Source: Acanthochromis polyacanthus (lineage: Eukaryota; Chordata; Actinopteri; Pomacentridae). From it: a stretch of DNA of 64,000 nt. The notes beneath the pieces were generated by a model. That model was not told the DNA's origin and did no database searches. It was given only the letters and a program-made list of their open reading frames with translations. Below, in pieces: positions 48,890 through 61,760 of the stretch. The stretch lies in NCBI RefSeq assembly GCF_021347895.1, contig NC_067118.1, positions 34,899,255 through 34,963,254 on the forward strand, in the 5' to 3' direction. A program made the translations under genes and the position numbers. Each line of letters begins with the position of its first letter. The first letter of the stretch is position 1.

Positions 48890-49824
48890 CTTTAACAGGA
48901 TTGCACATCAAAGATAAACAATGACTTATATTAGTGCTGGAGTTGCACAATTTGTATGGAAGGAAATTGTTATGCAGGCTGAGCGACAAAAAGGTTTGCC
49001 AAGAAATCTGTTCTTTGAACCCTAAAGACTTTCTGCCAAACCTCAGCATTTACCATCTCCTTTAAAAAATACCTCTGCCCCTACAGCACATCATATTTAT
49101 AGTGATTCATCCCCCAGATTATTGAAGCACATTTTCTTACAAGTACAATGAAGGTTACTGCAAAATTCACCAAATAATCCACAGAACATGCTGTCAGCTA
49201 TTTTCATGGGGACTATTTCTTGAGCAAACAGAAAATTGTTTTTTTTTCTCTCTTTCGTAATTTAATTGAACTTTAAGGGACATAATGAATTTCATTTTAA
49301 TGACTTTGAAGGCCTCCAGGTCGATAGAAAACTATCAATGTGCAGAGGTAGAAGTCCTTTTAACAGCCTGAGCTGCAGAATATGTATGTCAATGTAGAAT
49401 GAACCAGTTGATATTAAAAAAAAAGCACAATTAAAGAAAACTAATATTCCAGTTCAGAAGGTCAAAAGATAAAAATGGCAAGAAAAAGCCATTTTCATCT
49501 GTTCACCCATGTCCACTGCTCCACAGAAAATGGGTTAATCAATTAGATTCAGCTGCTATTCCTGTTTTTATTCTACTTCACCTGTTTCAAATACTTTTAT
49601 CCATTTTCCTCACTATTCTCCACACACTCTTTCACCTGTCTCTCTCTCTCCCTCTCTCTTCTTTTATCTATTCACATCCCTTCTCCCCTCTCCCACCCTG
49701 CTAGCCTCCAGTCACTAGCTGTCTGTCACTGAGGATTCCCACACACCAGCCACTCGACTCTGAGAAGACAGCAACTTAATTACAAACACACACACATCCG
49801 CCCTCAAAGCAAACACAAGCTTAC
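48890..49824 (-). other. cacna2d3: cacna2d3 intron 2
   Basis: This is 935 bp of ordinary intron, with a short CT-rich run near 49635-49660. Confidence 0.85.
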
Positions 49825-49956
49825 CAGGGTACTGCCTGAAAAAGCCTTTGGCGCTGCCAAAGTACTGCCATATGAGTGATGGGTCTCTCTCAAAGTTGTC
49901 CACAAACACTTTGTTCAAGGCCTCAGACCAGTACACTCCATTGACGATGGCAGAGT
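49825..49956 (-). CDS. cacna2d3: cacna2d3 window exon 2 of 23
   Basis: This 132-nt exon encodes [18 protein letters not shown] through [12 protein letters not shown], leading into the VWA domain. The acceptor is ctttag and the donor is GTAAGC. One G from the previous exon completes the first Asp codon, and the last G passes on to the next exon. The sequence is close to the alpha2delta-3 family consensus throughout. Confidence 0.95.
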
Positions 49957-52900
49957 CTAAAGAATAAAGTGAGAAAAACGAGGGGACAAAGACACACAGG
50001 GAGGCAAGACAAAAGGTTAACATTGTTTTTACAGTCCAGGAGGCTGGAACAGGTATTCTCTGATGCCTGCTCATGCAGTCATATCGTATCACACGCTGCA
50101 CGTCCACAGATCACTATCAGGGCCTATTCATTACAGAAAGATACAGGGAAAGTGTTAGAAGAGGGGGGAAAAATGAGTGAAAAGATGAGAGTAGAGGAAA
50201 AAAGCATTAGAGAGATAAACGAGAACAGAAACAGGAGATACAGTGGACTACTCTGGCTGGAAAGGCAAAACACAATAGATACACAATTGGTCAAAACTGC
50301 ATCTAAATCTTTGTGACATCTGTTTTATATCAGGCAATATTACACGACAAAATGTGTTTGAAAACAGCATTTTAAATTTGCAATACCTACAAAAAAGGGC
50401 TGAGATGAAGTACCTGTGCAACGGTGAAGTAGTGCCTGCATCATGGCTTTGTGTTTGTTATTTAGGGTGTCCTAGCTGCACTGCGATTAAATAATATCTG
50501 GTCTGTAATCCCTCTGTCAAATATAAAACACTTTGCTATAGATAGATAGTCAACTAAAAGCAAAAAGATCTACATCCAAAGGAAGCTGGCTAATCAGGCA
50601 GTTAGTTTTGTTCTAGTGATGGCAATTCATATAATGACCAACATTAATAAACAGATACACATAAGTAAGAAGTTAGCTAAATAAATTGGTGAAAATGGAA
50701 ATAAAATAAAATGTTTTGCTCGTAGATATTACCATTGTAACTCCATATTCCACAAAGAACATCCAGTATTAAGTAGGATCTATAGCATCTATTTTTGGGG
50801 AATACATTATTGTAAGCATTGATTATATTATGGAAATGTAAAATAATCTATGTATAGACTATAATGATGATCAAATAAAACAAAAATAGTCCTAAATGAA
50901 AGCATTACAAATGGTTTATCTATGGTGTAATTGACATCTTCATAATTTCTGCAGTTATTGCAGTCCACATTTGCAGGGCAGCATCAACGCCTATGCTGTC
51001 TTATATAATGGGACTCTACATGTAAGCTCACGTGCGTCTATAATACGTACATACTGTTAACCAAATTCCATCGAAAATGCACATCCAATTACTGATGCTT
51101 CTTTTCGATTTACAGCCTGAGAGAGTCATGAATATACTGGTGAGCCACCAGGCAGCCAAGCTTATTACAGCTGCTTACTTCAGAAGCAGGGCGGGGAAGA
51201 TGGAGGCAGAAAAGGAGGAACAGACAGACACAATCATACAGTGAGACAGATACACAATACCCTTTAGAGGGTGATTTTAAGAAAAAAGACAGCTAGGAAG
51301 GCAGACCAAAAGACAGGCAGAAAATTACTGAGGGACAGACAGACAGACAATCACCTAATAGAGGGAGAGAAAGAAAAAGTAGATAACAGATTTCCCATCA
51401 TCTCCTATGCTGGCAACATTGTTCTGCTGTCAACAGTCATGCCAATAAGCCATGATTGAATTATTCTTCTGGAAGCTAGCACACTAAAGCCCTCTCTTGA
51501 TAGTAAACATCCATCCACCTCTTTGGAGTGGAGTGGAGAGGAGGCTGGATTTGATCCAGGCTCCATTTACACAACAATACAGTCACTTCTGGTGCAGTTT
51601 GAGTGTCTATTACAATCTGAACTCGTCATAATGAGGAAGCGTGTATGGGCTCTACTTTCCCCCTAAGCTGTCATTTAAATTCATCTCAACTAATGCACTC
51701 CTTACTTCAATCTGATCAAAGGAGCTGCCACGATTCTATATAATCACGTGCACGCTCAGATTAAAAACTCAGATTTAAAAGTAGAACCGTGTAGGTTTGC
51801 TGGCTGCGATATTCTGAGTGGTTTCAGAAATCTGCAATTACTCCATTCAGGCTGTTCACATTATCATAGTTATTCATGTTATTAGGCTACCTTCAATAAT
51901 CAGGGAGGAGGGTTTAATAAGAGGAGCGAGGCGGATGTGGGTATGTGCACACACGAGCGTTTTAGAAACTGGAGTGTATCGAACCGCTGTAACTGTGTGA
52001 TTGGCATCACCGCATTCATAGCCCATGCTCCTGTCATGTAGCATCATAAAACAAATATTGCGTGGGCTGTGTTTTGGTTGCAGTGTGAGGTTGAAAGATG
52101 GATGTTCGATGCCCTGCCATTAATCTCCAGGGGCACGAAGCTCTCCGCTATCATGGACTCAAACTCCAATTCATCACTACTGACGCCAAACAATTTATGG
52201 AGCGCGCAGGCTACGGCCGGCTCTGCAGCATAAAGAATGGATACAGATGACAGGGACTGGCTGGAACATGTTGGGGAAAAACAGCCTCCTCCCTCACTCA
52301 AAACAGCATGGGCACGGCAAGGTTCCAAAAAAAGAGAAGGGGGGGGGGGTGAAGTTTGCTCAACATCATCTAAAATTACGCTGATCAACAATAAGGCATA
52401 GATTATTGATGAATTACCAGCTTCCACTTGATCTATAAAAATCCCTGTGCTGTGCTTTGGGCACCAGTGTTGTGAAAACTGGACTTCGTGGATCATATTT
52501 CACTTTCTCACCTGCACCTGTAGCCCCAAACCCACACAGTTTATCAGCACAGAGCTATTTTCTCTCTGAACACCTGCTTGTTTTTTGGCTGAAAGCAAAT
52601 GATAGACATGGAAATACTAATTACATTGTAATGAAGGAACATGAAGAAAGTACAACTATATTATAGACGCGGAGATGCTTGCAATTTTACTCCAAATGTG
52701 TTGCGGCATCATGAAGATTTAGTTTCTTTTCTCCAATGCAAGTCTCTCAGTCTTCTTTCAGAGTGCAGTGAGACTTTGCCCCCCACCCAACAGGCCCCCC
52801 TAGAAGTCCCAGCCATTACAGCCATGTTATCACTATGAACAAAGCCTGCAGACCTACAACTCTAAAATCTGCTCAAGTGTGTGAATCTACTCATTTGCCT

Positions 52901-53865
52901 GTGAATCAAATCAAAATTACTCTTCCACTCTCTGTATTGGTCTGCCAGCCTGCCAAATCCACTTTCTTTACAATTTGATTCATCTCATTCACTCTCCACC
53001 CGTCACTCTCACTTGCTTTTTCTCATTTTTTTTTACCTAGCTGCAATTAATCTGTTGCTCAGGCCTTCCATCAGTCTGACTTAACCTACTTTCTTTCTCG
53101 TTTACTTTCACCCTCTTTCCCTCTCTCCCTCTCTGTATAATTTCCTTCGCCTCTGGTAGCTGGGTTAAGCCGACATGACATTTACTCCATCCACTGTGCG
53201 TTGCACAAGGCTGCGGCTACATTGGTTGGACTGGAGCGGAAGGTAAATTAGCAGAAGTCTAATTATTTAACCGCTAATTAAGTCAGTATGTGGTAGGGAT
53301 GATCCAAAGAGTTACAGTTAATGAACTCAAATCCTTCTCTTGACACAGGAGGACATTCATTTTTACTGGCACACATACTAAAATCGGCACTGATTGTTCA
53401 TTTTTATTCAGTGGTGTTTCATTTTTTTTAAAGGTAATAAACCAAAGCAGGGCTGCACAGTGGATCAGCGGTTAGCACTGTTGCCTTGCAGCTAGAAGAT
53501 CCCAAGGTTGCATCCTGGCCTGTTTTGCATGTTCTCCACGTGCATGCGTGGGTTTTTTCCGGGTTCTCCGGCCTCATCCCACACTCTGAAACCATGGTGA
53601 GGTTAATTGGTGATTCTAAATTGTCCGTAGGTGTGAATGTGAGTGTGATTGTTGGTCTCTATGTGTAGCCCTGTGACAGACTTGCGATCTGTCTAGGGCG
53701 TCCCGTCTTCGCCCCAAGTCAGCTGGGATCGGCTCCAGTCCCCCTGCAACCCTAATGAGGATTAAGCGGTATGTATATAGTGGATGGATTGACTAAACCA
53801 TTATTGTGGACATGCATTTTTAAACATAAGGCACTTTCGCTGTACATTTAGGGGCATGAGCATAC
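49957..53865 (-). other. cacna2d3: cacna2d3 intron 1 of the window
   Basis: This 3.9-kb intron contains the fish dispersed repeat (53459-53790) and a 150-codon minus ORF at 52044-52496 with no recognised domain. The remainder is unremarkable. Confidence 0.85.
53459..53790 (+). repeat. fish dispersed repeat (short interspersed type)
   Basis: The order gcggttagcactgttgcctt, gcatgttctccacgtgcatg, ggttaattggtgattctaaa, tgtgacagacttgcgatctg, agctgggatcggctccag, ending tagtggatgg, is that of a very abundant fish interspersed repeat. It sits about 75 bp downstream of the cacna2d3 exon 1 donor, and its rightmost base lies 76 bp from that exon. Confidence 0.85.
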
Positions 53866-54028
53866 CTTTGTTGTACATGTTGGTGGGCACCTGGACCACG
53901 CTGAGGCTCAGGTTGACTGACAGGTTGTTAAAATGGTCATTGGGTTGCAGGATAAATTGTCCTCCCAGCTCCACACTGTTCCCCTCCTCATCCACCTCAT
54001 TGATCAGCACCGCATTGAAGTACTCATA
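53866..54028 (-). CDS. cacna2d3: cacna2d3 window exon 1 of 23
   Basis: This exon of 163 nt encodes YEYFNAVLINEVDEEGN through VPTNMYNK, the segment just before the VWA domain of alpha2delta-3. The acceptor is ctttctag and the donor is GTATGC; it starts in phase 0 and leaves one base (G). N-H-F-N-N and N-L-S type residues give possible N-glycosylation sites. It is the most upstream coding exon found here; no exon encoding the preceding N-terminal helices was recognised between 54029 and 64000. Confidence 0.93.
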
Positions 54029-57000
54029 CTAGAAAGGGAGAAAGATGCACAAAAAGTGTTAACACAACGTACACTTATATACAGATAAACAGTTTACTGA
54101 AGCTGTCAGAATTCAGAATCAAGGATTTCTCTTTCAATATATTCAACTTGCTGATTCATGTTATCAAAGTATAGCAGGATTGGGTCACTTTAGTGCTGAG
54201 TCAGAGAGTAGTTTGCGTACTGAGGTAACCTGAATCCTTGGACCCTTCTGGACGTGCATGTTGTTACAGTGGAAAGCTGCTGAGTTGACAAATCTCTCCC
54301 CAAGCCTCCGCACACTCCTTTCCCTAGCTCGATGCTGCATGTGGTGCTCTGCTTCCAGTGTATTTTTAGTACTGCGCATACCGGGGAGAGTATTAATAAA
54401 TCATAAAGCTAGATAAATATAGAGCACAAGACTCCCTGCATCCCAAAGGCTCTGAAGTCTAAGGCGGCATACAGGGCAACGCCTGCAAAGGCGACAGCTG
54501 ATGTCGAACAAAAGAGAACAAACAGATAAAGATACTCAAGTGACTGGAAGAAATATGACATTTCATGCGTTTTTTTTTGAAGGTTTGCAAGTAAGCGAGC
54601 TTCGCAGACATACAAAGGTAGTAGAAATACTCAAGATAAAACCTGCTTGTGTGAAGTTTATCGTGAATTTAAAGGTTTGATGGGCCATCTATCTACATCC
54701 ACACTAATATTTTCTAAATTGGCCTACAAATCTGCACAGAAGTGATGATAAATGGAATCCGAATTAAATATTAGTGCACCACACTGAAATTTCACTAAAC
54801 TGATGGATAATTATTTTTCTTCAAAATGGATACAGTGATGTAAGTGGTTAGGCTAACAAGTACTGTTAAGCACTAGCTAATGGAGATCAACTTGGATTTT
54901 CTTTTCTTTTTTTACACTGAAAAACATCCTCCACTGCTCTTACTGTCAATAGCAATTGCAACCCATCAGGATTACTTGCTTGTGAAGGGGTGCAGTGGTG
55001 ATTACATGGCGAAAGTCCACATTGATTTCTCTTGTAATCGCCAGGGGAATAGGGTTTGAAAGGGGTCTCTGAGAAGAGTGCCATACCATTCTCAAGATTC
55101 TGATACAAAGCCTCAGTACATGTGTTATCATTCAGAGAGGGACAGATGCTCTTTGGACTCTGATTTCTGAGGCTTGAGCTCGGTGGGACTGAGAAAATTG
55201 CAGACCAAAGGGAAGAGTGGATCTGTGTGGACAAAGTAGCATAGAGTATCTACACATCATAAGCAGTCACCATATGTTGCTTATCCATCCCCAGATGACC
55301 ACTTGCAGACATAATTCACAGTCCTACAACTCACTTCAGTGGATTTATTTGTCTTTGTGCTCGCTCACCCCACTACCCTAACTTCTTCTCTATTCTAGCA
55401 CCAGTAACCTTCATCTGGGCTAAAGCTTTCCAGCATCTCCTGAGAAGCACCATCATCCCTTCAGCACAGTGCAAAACAAAGATAAAGCCATCAATTAGGT
55501 TGGCAAACACAGGGCCTATCGGTGTAATTAATCAGGCTTGATTAGACTTATTAGCCTTTTATCAAGGGGAACGCTTCCATTTCAAGGTGAGGAAGCACAG
55601 TGTTGCATATTTCTGCCTATATTTCCCCTCTTCTGTTTTACCTGGCTTTCCCCGCATGGACACAAACATAAAAAAAGTCCTCTTAGCTTTTTTTCATTCA
55701 CACACACACACAGAAGAAAATACTTATCTTGAAGGTAAGTTGGTAGGGAAGGTCAAAGGGTACAAAGGAAAAAGGAGATTCAATGAGCAAATGCATTGGC
55801 AACCTCTCACAGAATGGCGGCCCCAGCAGGACATGGCTTTCCTCAGTCAGCATTTAGCTTTCTCAGAACAAGACATTAGTATGCAACTCACTCTTGGGTT
55901 CTGACCCACCACTTGTGAAAATCTGATCCACATTGACCTTTATGATGTTTGGGATACCAGCCATTTTGTACAATCACTATGGTATCTTTTTTTAAACTCC
56001 AACAGGGTGAACAGAATTCAAATTAGTTGACTTGACAAGGACTGTTTAATTTGACTTTTGCTGTGTTGCTTTGGGGGAATCACTTCAAATTGTGCTTTAA
56101 AAGATAGGAGGAGGTGAGAGGAAAATTCTAAAACCTTCACTCAGCTCTGACAGTGAACCAAATAACTTTTGACAAATAACTGAACAAGCAGGTCTTTAAC
56201 GAATGTAACAAAATAGACTGAACACATTTTAACTTTCTCCATTGTTGAACGGTCTTTAACTCTTTAAAATTAAAGAAGATGAGAGGAAGCCGTTTAGAGG
56301 GAGGCAAAGACAGGAGTGCCAGAAGAGAAAGGAAAACACAGATAATAGGCAGGACAGGGTGACAGGCAAGGATGATATACTGACTTCATATGAGACAATA
56401 TAATACCATAAAATAGGGTGAAAAGACAGAGCAGAATGGTAGGATTGGACTCAACAAAAGAAAAAGACAGGGGCAAAATATGATGAGAGAGAAAACTGAG
56501 GCAAGCAGAGGGTTCAAACAGCAAGATCAGGTGTGTAAAAGTGGCTGATATAAGAGGCTATAATCCATATTGTTAGTCACAGGATCTACTTGTATATGGA
56601 AACATGATGCATTTTAGCCACTTCCAGAGAAATTTGTGGTTTTCTATAGCCCCAAGTTTTTCCAGATGTTCTGATAAAAATGCTGTATCTCTACTTTTAC
56701 CAAAGAGGACCACAGAGCTGGTCAACCTTGACAAACTCTCACGACACTGCTCTCCACTCCAAAGAAATCCAACCAGAGCACATGGAAAGAATGCAAAGGC
56801 AAGCACAGCAATTTTTTTTCACTGAAAAATATGTCATTTGCCATTTCTGTCCTTATTTTGGGATTGCTCAATCATTTGAAAATTTATCTTCCATTCATGG
56901 TTTTCAGTTATTTATTTATTGGGTGTATTCTGAACTAAAATATACATTCTTTCCAAATCAGTCACCAGCTCAGTGAGAATTAATAACCTCCATGTATTGA

Positions 57001-58369
57001 GCAAAATGGAGCTGAAGGAAGCTGAATCTCAGGTTGGACATTGTCAGACCTTGTTGGCAAACTAAATAATTTGAGTGCAGAATAACTTGTAATGCAAATG
57101 ACATACTTCCCTCTTGACAGCAGAGAAACTAGATTTTATCTCAACCTAATATGATGAGTGGAAGAAGCCAATATATGGGAATGAATCTAGTTTACACAAG
57201 ACCCAGATGTGCACACTCACACATGGTGCAGAGGCAGGTGCACCTGCAAAGCCACGTTGTGACTTCACTTTGTTCCCTTTCTGCATTGTCTCATTTATAC
57301 CTGTCCTAGCATCCTCTCTCTCACTTCCTCTCTCTCCTTCCAAACTTGATTTATCTCTTTTCCTTTTCTGGCTCAGCCTCTTTCTTTCTACCCATTGTTC
57401 ACTTACTGTCTGCAATCCTCATCAAACCCAAACCATTTTCTCTTTCTTCCTGGTGTTCCACTCCCTTGGCTCTCTTCTGCATACAGTACTCATTTTTAAG
57501 GTCTGGCAACTATCAGCTCTATCTGTGAGACCACTGTTGCGTCTGCCAGGTTGTCACAGTCTGAAGCATTTTGTTTCATTTGTTGCTCTCACCATCTCAC
57601 CACTTGTGTCCCCATTTCTTTCCCTGCCTGTACATGCGGGCAAATAGGAAAATTAGATCAATCTGAAGCACCAAATAAGTCTTTTTCAACATTTGAAATT
57701 CCCAACCCTTCCAAAACACAAACATTACAATAATGACATTCATTCGTAAAACATGTCAAAAAATACATTCATTCAGGTAGAATCTGTGGACATTATAGAC
57801 ATGGAAATCCAACAGTCTGAGACCATCCATTTATTATTTTTCAATTAAAAATGATAATATTGTATATGCTTAAAAATCGAGTGAAATTTGGTTTCTGAAA
57901 AAACACACATGAATTCAGTTGTATTCTAGTTTTGGCATGTCCCCATTTTGCTTAAATACCCTCAAGCTAGCATGAACTTCACCAATTTGAGCAAACTCTG
58001 ATAATCTGTGTCTCTTATTGTTAAGTTCTGTATGTGTTTCGACACAGCTTTGCCCAAACTTGAAAAAAGCCTGTTGGCCATGAGGGTCACAAAGGGACAA
58101 CTCAGTCTTCTTTCTTTGTTTTATTGTTGATTTTGATTTAAAGGTGGGATGAAAGTTGACAGGTTGATAACCTTCAATATGAATTTTTTTTAAAAAGACA
58201 TTAGTATTTCAAACATCATGTGTTCTTAAATCAAAGAAATTAAATTTACACATTTACTAAATAAATTTAAATTGACTTTTAACTTAATAATTTTAAGTGT
58301 GAACCAAATTCATTAAATTCAACTTCAATTTCTTCACGCAAAATAAACATTTCAAGTCCTCTTATTCAG

Positions 58370-59570
58370 TCGTACCAGTTGCGTCCTCACGGTCCAAACA
58401 GCAGCTGTGTCTTACTTCATATGACCACTAGGATCAAAGGACGACTGACTGATCACCAAACATTTTAAGGCCTGCTGGATAAGACGGTGCCCAGGTAAAT
58501 TGTGTCCCTGTGGAAGCACTGGTTGTCGTTTTTTAGTTCCACTCCTTTGCTGATGTTGCCCCTTCAGGCCTGGAGTGTGCTTTACATCCACCAGTTGGTG
58601 TGTTTGGGGATGCTCTGCCTTTTAACTTCACACTTACTAACATGATCTGACAATATTCCAAAGACTTTGTTGTGATGTCAGTAACACTTGGTGCTCTCAC
58701 TCACAATGCCTCATGCATTAACTGTTCAATGAGTTCAGGTGACTTTTCTGGAAACTTCATAAAATTCAGCACTTCTTGATCTTCTTTGGCCTTCAGGTCA
58801 GAGTTGCAACGCTTTACGGTATGCCCATTTTGATTTAGGTGCAAATGTCCCCAATCCAGAGCAAGTAAAACACCCCCAGACTTATATATTCCCATGCACT
58901 GTCATGTTTCTCTGCAGATTGATACACTGCAGTAACATTCTCTCTCCTGTTTGTCTCCTTACATAAATGCTTCTATTTACTGCTATAAATCTCAAATTTG
59001 GATTCATCAGTAATAATGATTTTCCAGCAGTCATTCACTGGTAAAATGCTGGCAAATCTTTCTCTTTCCGTAAGTGAGCCTCTTGTTCTTGAGAAACTGG
59101 TTCTAGAGATGCTACTCATCTACTGAGACCATTTTGACAATACTTTTGCTGATTAGAATCTCTTTTTATATTTCACAAACTCTGTCTGTGGTGGATCTAT
59201 TTTCAATCTGTCAGTGGGCAAAACTTGAATGCATGGATCTTCTGATGGGTCTAGCTGATCCTGTTGTGAATACAACTGATTCAGTGTCAGCAAAACCATT
59301 GCGCCGTCCCTTGAGAAACCTTCAGTCTATCAATGATTCAACAGTGACACTTTCACTTAGTTCTGATGCCATGTTCCCACCACCAAAATGCTATTTAGTG
59401 AGCAATGTTCTGCTGGAAACCTGCTGGCAAGTTGATTTAAGTGATGATGCCTCTGATGAGCAGGTCAGATTCACCTTTTATTGTCTTCTGAATGCAGCTT
59501 CAATAGAAGGGAACAACTCAAGGAAATCTGATCCTTTGTTAAAAAAAAAAAAGCCACAAAAGTGCTTAAA
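58370..59570 (-). mobile_element. decayed DDE transposon, minus strand
   Basis: The minus-strand frame NGHTVKRCNSDLKAKEDQEV then LNFMKFPEKSPELIEQLM parallels the Tc1/mariner DNDPKHTAK...WPSQSPDLNPIEHLW block, so the catalytic region is recognisable but heavily altered. SGGVLLALDWG just before it fits the VMVWG segment. The plus-strand 146-codon ORF at 59134-59574 overlaps its antisense and is probably a shadow. Confidence 0.5.
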
Positions 59571-60879
59571 TTAGTATTCTTCTTGTGTTTAAAAATGTTC
59601 TTAAATCCTCTAAATTTATGATCATTTCCGTTTTTAGTGAATTTTGATGTCGTCTTTCACTTTGGATCCTGTTGTATGGCCATAAAGCGACCAATTTAGA
59701 GATTCAAGACAGAAAACAGCATTTGCTAATGACTCATTTTACTTGTTGCTCAGGTGTTCAGGCTAAACATCACTAGTGGCATTAGGTGTTAAAAATATAG
59801 AAATATAAAGTTATGTTTAAAAAGACGTAACAATTGTTACAAAACAGTTAATGAGTCTGATAAAAGACTAATTTAAATTCACAGCATGTTGCCTTTAATT
59901 TTGATTAAAATCGCACAGCTTTTGAGTTTTATTGCGTGGGAGTAAGTGTGGGTGCGTGAATGGAGGTAGGGGAAACCATAGTGTGTGTGTGTGTGTGTCT
60001 GCATGCATACAGGCTTCCTAAGCATCATTTGAGGCTGTGAAAATGTGTATGTGTGTATGTGTGTGTCAAAGTGTGGTGTATGTGTTGAGTAAGTCAATTA
60101 TGCCATTCCAGCATTACAGTGAAGGAGTGCCCAGTGCCACTAATGCAGTCCCTGATCATGGTGTTAACAACCTGATCTTTAACGCTGCAGTGCATTACGC
60201 CGAGAGATTGCACATGTACCATCAGCACCCACTCACTCAGTGTGGGACAGACAGAGAGGAGAGGATGCAGAAGGGTTATTGAAAGGTAAAGAGTGGAGCA
60301 TATTTCAGTTTCCTCTTTCAAATACAAGCCAGAAAATTGGACGCATACTGTATATTGTGCAATATGCACATTTCACATCAGAAGATTGCTGTTGTGTTTA
60401 CTTCAATATGATAACTCAATAACAAATATTCTATCATTTCTAACTCGAACTCTCAGGGACAATTCCTTAGCATACACTGACACATTTTTTGAACAAATAC
60501 AATGGATATAGTTCCTTCTTTCAGCATATTTGCTCAAGCAACATGCAGTCATCTTGAACAGTGTCTCCAGATAAAGGTGAAACAGATTTTTTTTTTAAAA
60601 ATACAGAGTAATCACATGGAAAAAGTAAGCATAGCCTACATTATAACATCTTTAAATCAATACATTTCAAATCTGGTTTCAGGGAGCTGCCAATCACGAG
60701 AACTTCCTTAGGGAACGAAAGGTGGAACTTGTTTATTCAGACCTCTGACATGTAGAGTATTTTGGCTATTAAGGTGAAGATCTCTTCAAGGTCTGCACTT
60801 AAAATGGGTGTTGATGAACAATACCTGGTAAGGGCTTTCAAATGATTCCAAATATCATTCAATATATCATTCAACTGTA

Positions 60880-61760
60880 AGAGAAATATCTGAATGGGCT
60901 GTAGAAACCACTGCCAATTTGTGCACAACTGACCACCCCAGCAAACTCAGCCAAAGAGCAGAGTTTTGATGCAAAAAGGAAGTCTCCAAAAAAAACCCAA
61001 CTTTCATCACAGGATCTGCAAGTAGTTGTATAACTATTGGTGTCAACTGTATCCATCTACAGTTGGGAAGACATTGCACAATTTGACCTGCATGAGGAGA
61101 ATGCCAAGAAGAGGCCTCTGCTGTCCAAAAGAACATTAGAGTAAAACTAGAGTCTGCCAGTGAACGTAGGGGCAAAGACCAGGCTTTAGCAGTAATGTGC
61201 TCAGGATAGATTAATCAAAGGTGAAGTTGTTTGACCACAGTAACAGTAGACATGTTTGGCACAGATCAAAGACAGCTTTTCAGGAGAAAACCTTGCACCG
61301 ACTGTGAAGCATGGTGCCGAAGATTTATGGTTTGGGTTTGCTGCGCCGCCTCGGGACTGGACAGCTTGCAATCACTGATTCAGCTCTGAATTCTGTATCA
61401 TATCAAAGAGTGCTTGAAGATAATGTGAAGCCATTGTTCGGAAAGTTGAGCCAGAAGGGACCTCACAAGGGGACAACGCTTCAAAGCACACTACGGCAGG
61501 AAATGCATGCAAAAATGAAGAGTTATGGGATGCAAAATTTGATCGCATTATGATTGAGGGAATTTGAAATTGGAAGTATCGTGCAAGAAAACCTTTAAAC
61601 ATTCTAAAACAAAAGGTATTTGCTTGAAAATGTGGTTCAAAATGCAACAATCCAAAGTCAGAAAGTGGTGGACAAATATGTAAAATGAATACAAGTAAGT
61701 TTAATGCCCACTTCTGAAGGCAATAGTGTGACTTCTTTTTCCTCATGGCAATATTACATC
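60880..61760 (+). mobile_element. decayed Tc1/mariner-like transposon, plus strand
   Basis: The frame at 61311 onward reads LGLLRRLGTGQLAITDSALN then SVSYQRVLEDNVKPLFGKLS, a clear relative of the Tc1 segment ...CFAASGTGQLAITD...YQRVLEDNVKPSV. Shortly after, another frame gives DNASKHT, matching the D-N-D-P-K-H-T catalytic motif. Upstream FGTDQRQLFRRKPC matches the FGTD...RKP segment. Several frameshifts show that it is dead. No terminal repeats were found. Confidence 0.65.

Noticed and set aside
54185..54379. Minus ORF with VRRL as an upstream cacna2d3 exon
   Set aside because: Apart from a short chance match the peptide does not resemble the alpha2delta-3 N-terminal helices, and no phase-compatible donor was found.
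57207..57647. 146-codon plus-strand ORF rich in Leu, Ser, Phe
   Set aside because: The composition follows a pyrimidine-rich intron strand; no motif, start context or splice support.
59134..59574. 146-codon plus-strand ORF as a gene
   Set aside because: It lies antisense to a decayed transposon and shows no domain of its own.
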